From Agelaius tricolor (Eukaryota; Chordata; Aves; Passeriformes; Icteridae), in assembly GCA_023055355.1 (NCBI GenBank), contig JALJCS010000051.1, positions 1,240,001-1,304,000 on the forward strand: a DNA stretch of 64,000 nucleotides, given 5' to 3'. The notes beneath the pieces are model-generated. The model was not told the origin of the DNA. It saw only the letters and a list, made by a program, of their open reading frames with translations, and made no database searches. Made by a program: the position numbers and the translations under genes. Positions 58,745 through 64,000 of this stretch are shown here, piece after piece. The first letter of the stretch is position 1. Each line of letters opens with the position of its first letter.

Positions 58745-59010
58745 TGAGGAGAGACAGGATGGGGTTGGGGAATGTGGAGCAAGGTTGTCCACACTGGGTC
58801 AGACTTAAAGGCACAGCTTCTCTGAGCAGGCTAGACTTCCTTAGGAGAGTCCCTGGATCAATATCAGTCACAGAATGCTGCAATCACCTCTTGTGTAATA
58901 GGACGGAAATAAAAGGCACCCTTTCAAATAGAAATATGTATTTCCTAGAAGCTCGTTGAAATATTTCTCCATAGCTGTAGCAAGAAACCTACCTAGTGAA
59001 CTGCACTAGA
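58745..59010. repeat. Inverted duplication, arm B (distal block)
   Basis: Reverse complement of 28,640-28,929, diverged. It is uninterrupted at the point where arm A carries an ERV LTR. Confidence 0.75.
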
Positions 59011-59209
59011 GCGGGGGGAAATCCTGGTTCCAGCAGAACCCAAACTGTCAGCATGGACTCCTTGCTTCCATTCAGCCCCACAGTGTCACCCTGGCCCCTT
59101 GGCTCTGTGCTGCCATGTCGCACACAGTGTCACCATGGCCCTCTTAGTGCCACCAGGCCCCGCAGTGTCACAATGGCCCCTTGCTTCTCCAGGCCCTGCA
59201 GTGTCACAA

Positions 59210-59789
59210 TCATCAGAGAATCAACCAGGCTGGAAATGACCTTGGAGAGCATCAAGGCCAACCTGGGACCCAACACCACCTTGTCAGTCAGACCATGGCA
59301 CTGAGTGCCACATCCAGTCTTTCCTTAAACACCTCCAGGGATGGTGACTCACCCACCTCCCTGGGCAGCCCATTCCAAAGCCCAGAGTTCCAATGCGTGA
59401 TTCCAATATGAAGAATTGTAAAGAATATTTCCTAATATCTAGCCTAAACATCCCCTGGTGCAGCTGAAGGCTGTGTCATCTTGTCCTGTCAGTGTTCCCT
59501 GGGAAAAGAGCCTGACCCCCACCTGGCTGCACCCTCCTGTCAGGGAGTTGTAGAGAGTGATGAGGTCTCCCCTGAGCCTCCTCTTGTCCAGGATAAACAA
59601 CCACAGGTCCCTCAGCCACTCCTCACAGGACTTGTGTTCCAGTCCCCTGACCAGCCTTGTTGCCCTTCTCTGGACACGCTCCAGCCCCTCCATGTCCTTC
59701 CTAAATTGGGGGGCCCAGAACTGGACACAGCACTTGAGGTGCTGCTCAACCAGTGCCCAGCACAGGGGAAGAATCACTGCCCTGGTCCT
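59210..59789 (-). mobile_element. CR1 LINE 3' fragment
   Basis: Minus-strand CR1. The 3' tail is near 59,210 (CAGAGAATCAACCAGGCTGG) and the frame encodes [20 protein letters not shown] near its 5' part. It is the partner of 23,636-23,932 and so predates the inverted duplication. Confidence 0.87.
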
Positions 59790-60150
59790 CTGTGATGGTG
59801 TTTGCAGGGGTCCCAGGATGAGGGAAGAGATGAGAATCTTGACTCCATGTTTCATAAGGCTGATTTATTATTTTATGATATATATTATATTAAAAGAAAA
59901 TGCTATATTAAAACCATACTAAAAGAACAGAAGAAAGGATTTCATCCAAAGGCTAGGAAGTAAAGGAATGGAATGATGATAAAATCTTGTGACTGACCAG
60001 AGTCCAAAATGGGCTGGATGTGTGATTGGTCATCAAGTAGGTACAATTTCACCGGGGGGGTAAACAATTCTCTAAATCGCATTCCAAAGTAGCAAAACAT
60101 GGAAAGGTTGAAGCTTCCCAGCTTCTCAGGAGAAAAGATCCTAGTGTGAT
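59790..60150 (-). mobile_element. Solo LTR inserted after the inverted duplication
   Basis: A 361-base block flanked by GGTCCT on both sides (59,784-59,789 and 60,151-60,156). The matching place in arm A (23,630-23,635, AGGACC on the plus strand) has a single copy and no insert. The minus-strand sequence (TTGTTTACC, TGACCAATCACA stretches) resembles songbird ERVK LTRs, and a 6-base duplication suits that class. Confidence 0.78.
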
Positions 60151-60156
60151 GGTCCT

Positions 60157-62199
60157 GCTGGCCACACCATTCCTGAGCCATAGGAGTGCCAGGGGTTGGA
60201 TGAGGGAAATGGTGGGGAGAGGGTGGGGACAAAGTCTGATTGATTGTCAGCCATGAAGGGTCCTGATCTTATCTATTCAGACTGCATTAGATGTTGCTGG
60301 GGGTCAATATCAATTGAAAATTGCTGATACCAAACTATAAACACAGAAAAAACCAGGATAAAACAGTTCTCTCTACTTTTTTTTTTCAACATAGCAGATT
60401 CACTTTGAATACACTTCTGAAATGTGTCTAATTAACCACAGAAGAATTGAAAACTAAAATTATTCAATGGGGCTTTTCTTGTTTGGGTCTTTAGAACAAA
60501 TCTTTCTGAGCCTTTTTCAGTGAATTCCTGAACTGAAGAGCTCAAGAAAGAAGAGACCTCTGGAGTAGTGAAATTCATCAGCAAGCTCCAAGTGGCTGAG
60601 GATCCATCCCCATCAGAGCAGCAATGAACAGCAATGGGCACAGCTTTGTGGCTGCTGTCCCAGCTTTGGCATGGGCCCTGGGCCTGGAGCAGGAGCAGCT
60701 CTTGAGGGCCCCAAGGCCGGGGCTCTGGTGCTGCCCTGGGCAGATGGGATGGCAGCAGGGGCTGCAGAGCTCTCAGCACCTCAGCCCAAGGGGAGCAGGG
60801 CAGCCAGGGAGCCTCCTTTGGCCTTGGCCAAGCCCCTTCCCCCATGGCTGGGGCTGAGTCCTGTGGCAGCTGCAGCTGCTGCTGTGCCCTTGGCAGGGGC
60901 TGAGGCCGTGGGGCCAGTGCCCAGAGCAGCCTGGCCTGAGCAGAGCTGTGGGGCCAGAGCCGGCTGGGCTGGGCTGGGCTCAGAGAGGCCCTTGGTGCTG
61001 CCCAGAGCTCAGGGCAGCTGGCAGAGCTTGCAGGGAGCTGGGCTGGGCTCCGAGAGCCTGGCCCAGAAACCATCCGTGTCCATCTCAGCCTGGCTGAGCA
61101 TGCAGGGGCAGGACTCAGGCCAGGCCTTGTGGGGCAGGGCCAGCGCCTGTGCAAGGCATTGCAAACAGGCAAGTGGCCCAGAGAGGAGGCTGCTCTGTGC
61201 CCTTGGTGGCATGGACAGAGCAGGGAGGGGGCCCAGGACATTTGTCAGCGCCAGCCTCTGTGCCCATGTGTTGGCAGCCCTGGCTGCTGAGCCCAGCTTT
61301 GGCCTGGGCTGAGTTTGGCTGTGGCCCAGCTCCATCCTCCTGCGGGGCTCAGGGCCTGTTCCCGGCCATGGCCAGCCCTGGCTGCCTCTCTGCTGGCCCA
61401 GAGGCCGGCAGAGGCCGGGGCAGGGCTGTCTGTGCAGCCCCACAGGTGCCAGGGGCTCTGCAGGAGCTGGCAGAGGCTGCCCAGCAGGGAGGCCATGGGG
61501 CACAGAGCCCCAAGGCTGCCGTGGGCACCACGGCACAGGGGCCGTTCCCAGCCGCAATGCTCCTGGCCTGGGCTGGGCCTGCACAGGGGCTGGGCCACCA
61601 TGGCTGGGCCAGCACAGGGCCACAAAGGGGCCACGCAGTCGCTGCCGGGGCTGACAGCAAGGCCAGGCACACACAAGCAATTGCTGAGCATGGCCTGCGC
61701 TGGCCAGGCCTGACTGTGCCAAAGGCAGAGCTCAGCTGCCCTTGGGGGCTGCAGCAACACTCCAGAGCCCAAAGAGCCTCCATGGCTGGGCTGGAGACCA
61801 AGGCTGCAGGAGGGAAATGCAGGGCTGCTGCGGGATGGGGAGGCCATTGAATTCCAGCACACACCTCAGCTCTCTGATGATCCCGGCACCATGCTGGGCC
61901 CTGTTTTAGACTGGAGCAGAGCAGATGTTGATGGCACAGGAGCCCTGCGGGGCTGTCAGGGACCTGCAGCTTGCAAGGTGCTCTGATCTCCCTCAGGTGC
62001 TCTGGGAGAGATCCAATCCCAGCTTGGCGCCTCAGTGCACACGTGGCACTGTCTGTTCATGGGCACACAGCTGATGTCTGCCTAGAAAGGGGCACAGATG
62101 TTAATACCTGTTAGTTTCATAATTATACAAGCAAATCTTTTTTATGTGGGTCACTCGAGTACCTTTGAGATATGGCAATATTTTCCCACCAGGAACACG
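60157..62199. repeat. Inverted duplication, arm B (main block)
   Basis: Near-identical reverse complement of 21,590-23,635. No gene recognised. Homology ends at 62,199, exactly opposite the LTR edge in arm A. Confidence 0.88.
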
Positions 62200-63083
62200 A
62201 ATTTCCTGGATCTACTGGATTCTTCTCCTGATGGCAGGAGAAGAAAAACTGATCTTCTCCTCTGCCTTTGCTACCAACATTCAGTCTAATATTTCATGAC
62301 CCTCTTCCTTCATGTGTTTTCAGCTGTCCTGTTTAAATGGCCGTGTCTACAGACATCTCTTCATTTAGAGCCGCTGGATCTTTGTCCTTTCCTTTGCTCC
62401 CAGACTTCCTCCTGCAGCTCTTCTCAGGTCATTCCAATGCATCTCCCTTGACTGGCTTCATGCTTTGAGCTTCAGGGAGTTGCCCAATCTTTCAGAAGTT
62501 AAAATAACACCTTAGTCAGCATCTTAGTTGTATTTTTATCTTTTATATCACCCCTTCTAATGTCTCTGTCTAAAATCTTTCCTGTATGGAAATGCCTTGA
62601 GGGTGGTGAACATATCAGATGTTGCTATGATATCACAAGGAGCTGAGGGAAGAGTTTTGAGGTTTCTTAAATTTTATCATGTTCACATTTTTTATACTGG
62701 CCATGAGGAAAAAACTTTCTTTGAATCTGAGTCTCACCAGTTCCTGCTTCCTCAAAGGATACAAACCTGATGAGTTGTGGTTCCCACTCCAGTGGCTGCA
62801 CTTGGACCTCCCTCCACAGCCAGAAAGTCCCTGGAAATGCAGGGACAAAGGAAACAGGACAGGCTGTGGGGATCAGGTGCAGGGCAGAGCCAGAGAGAAG
62901 AATGACTTGCATTTGATGGAGTTGTGCCTTCCCTTGGCTTTGTTGGCTGACAAGAAATGAACATCCCTCTGTGTCTCGGGCAGCTCCTTCTCCAAGGAAA
63001 GCAGGTGGAAGTTGGAGCCAAAGAGCTGAAAGCTGCAGGTGCAGCCTGGGCTGGAGGGAACTCAGATTTGCACAAGGCTGCTC
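62200..63083. other. No gene recognised
   Basis: Single-copy-looking sequence beyond the arm B border. Confidence 0.4.
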
Positions 63084-63520
63084 TGAGTGCCAGGGCTTGG
63101 ATGGGGGGAATGGTGGGGTGGGGGTAGGGACAGAGTGTGATTGATTGTCAGCCATGAAGGGTCTTGATTTTCACACCTATTCAAACTGCATGAGGAGGCA
63201 CTTGGATTCAGTGTCAATTGGAAATTGCTATTAACAGGGGAAAAAATGTACTTAAAACAGGACCTGAAAAATGTTTTCTCACTGTCTTTTCAAATCGAAC
63301 ATATTCAGTTGAATGCACTTCTGAAATCTCTCTTATTAACCATACGAGATTTGGAAACTGAAATCAAATTACTCCCAGAGGCTTGGCTTGTTCAGGTGTT
63401 CTGAATGTTCATGAGCCCTGGGACACTGAATTCCTGCACTGAAGAGCTGAAGGCTGAACAAGCCTCTGGAGCAGGGAAATTCAGCAGCAGCCTCCAAGTT
63501 GCTGAGGATGTCAGCAGCCC
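63084..63520. repeat. Older third copy of the duplicated block
   Basis: Same orientation as arm B and aligning with about 60,170-60,610. Shared stretches include TGATTGATTGTCAGCCATGA, GGAAATTGCT, and GAATTCCTG(C/A)ACTGAAGAGC. Much more diverged than arms A and B are from each other. Confidence 0.75.
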
Positions 63521-64000
63521 CCAGTGAGGCCATCCCTGCCCAGAGAGCGTGGGGGAATGGGCAGACAAGGAGAGCGTCCCTGGGGCTGGGGCAGCACAAC
63601 TCAGAGGCACCAGCGGCTCCAGCTGGGCAATGGAGTGTGGAATGTGGCTGGGAAAGCCCTGCCTGGGCTGGGCCAAGCAGGACACACAAGCCCTGACCCC
63701 CATCCACTAAAAAACTCACTCAAGGAGACATTTAAAAGGAATTACAATTGTTTGTGTACTCTGAGTTGGACTCCCTGGGGAAATACCAACAAGAGATTCT
63801 CAGGAGCTCAAAACAACCAAACAGCCTTTACTGGGAGCATTAGAAAATCAGAGAAACTTTGGCAAAAGATTTATTATGACATTGTAGTAGTTTTGTTTTG
63901 TTAATTTAAGATTTTTCTAATGTTGAGATTTCCTAATTAATGTATTGATGAGTGTGGCGGGTTATAGTGTCGGTTAATTATTAATGTGTTTATTTTGTTT
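63521..64000. other. No gene recognised; AT-rich right edge
   Basis: GC-rich to about 63,700, then AT-rich to the window end, with no coding signal. Confidence 0.4.

Noticed and set aside
1..64000. tRNA, rRNA, CRISPR or bacterial operon signals
   Set aside because: None found on reading both strands; the direct repeats present are microsatellites, minisatellites or transposon copies.

Overview
The window looks like bird nuclear DNA, most likely from a songbird. The evidence is CR1 LINE 3' ends, an intact OR14-type olfactory receptor, a Maestro HEAT-like repeat (MROH) gene of the kind expanded in birds, and remnants of class I, II and III endogenous retroviruses (ERVs). Genes have vertebrate GT-AG introns. 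I see no bacterial-type operon, CRISPR array, tRNA or rRNA. The mix of gene fragments, inverted copies and many ERVs suggests a duplicated, repeat-rich locus such as an unplaced contig, a microchromosome or a W-like region; that is inference.

Layout. 1-700: a HYDIN exon and intron on the minus strand, running off the left edge. 1,044-16,861: a plus-strand HYDIN-like gene fragment. Nine consecutive exons (1,044-11,145) keep frame and splice sites; a later ASH-type exon (14,078-14,304) and a Lys/Glu repeat exon (16,152 onward) follow. The last exon runs into the LTR of a minus-strand ERV at 16,862. Three other LTR-like insertions lie at 8,029-8,680, 15,107-15,610 and 20,110-21,589. 21,590-28,929: left arm (A) of a large inverted duplication, carrying the olfactory receptor gene at 25,512-26,444. 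28,930-38,840: two minus-strand ERV remnants end to end, a class I (gamma-like) pol and a class III (ERV-L-like) gag-pro-pol, each with its 3' LTR. 38,840-39,560: the 3' end of a broken MROH paralogue.

43,641-49,014 is a complete-looking MROH-family gene of 16 exons (predicted 717 residues) with a duplicated first coding exon. 49,978-50,600 is a probable LTR. 50,600-54,640 has no recognised gene but holds a CTG tract, a CAG tract and a long unexplained open frame. 55,320-57,630 is a plus-strand retroviral remnant with a recognisable dUTPase. 57,960-58,510 is a cluster of X-box-like GTTGCCATGG(C/A)AAC sites. 58,745-62,199 is the right arm (B) of the inverted duplication, followed by an older partial copy at 63,084-63,520.

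The host genes do not form a pathway. HYDIN is a ciliary central-pair protein, MROH proteins are HEAT-repeat proteins mostly of unknown role, and the receptor is a chemosensory GPCR. What joins them is structure: inverted duplications, nested LTR elements and gene truncation. All coordinates come from reading the sequence by eye; no alignment or search was run.
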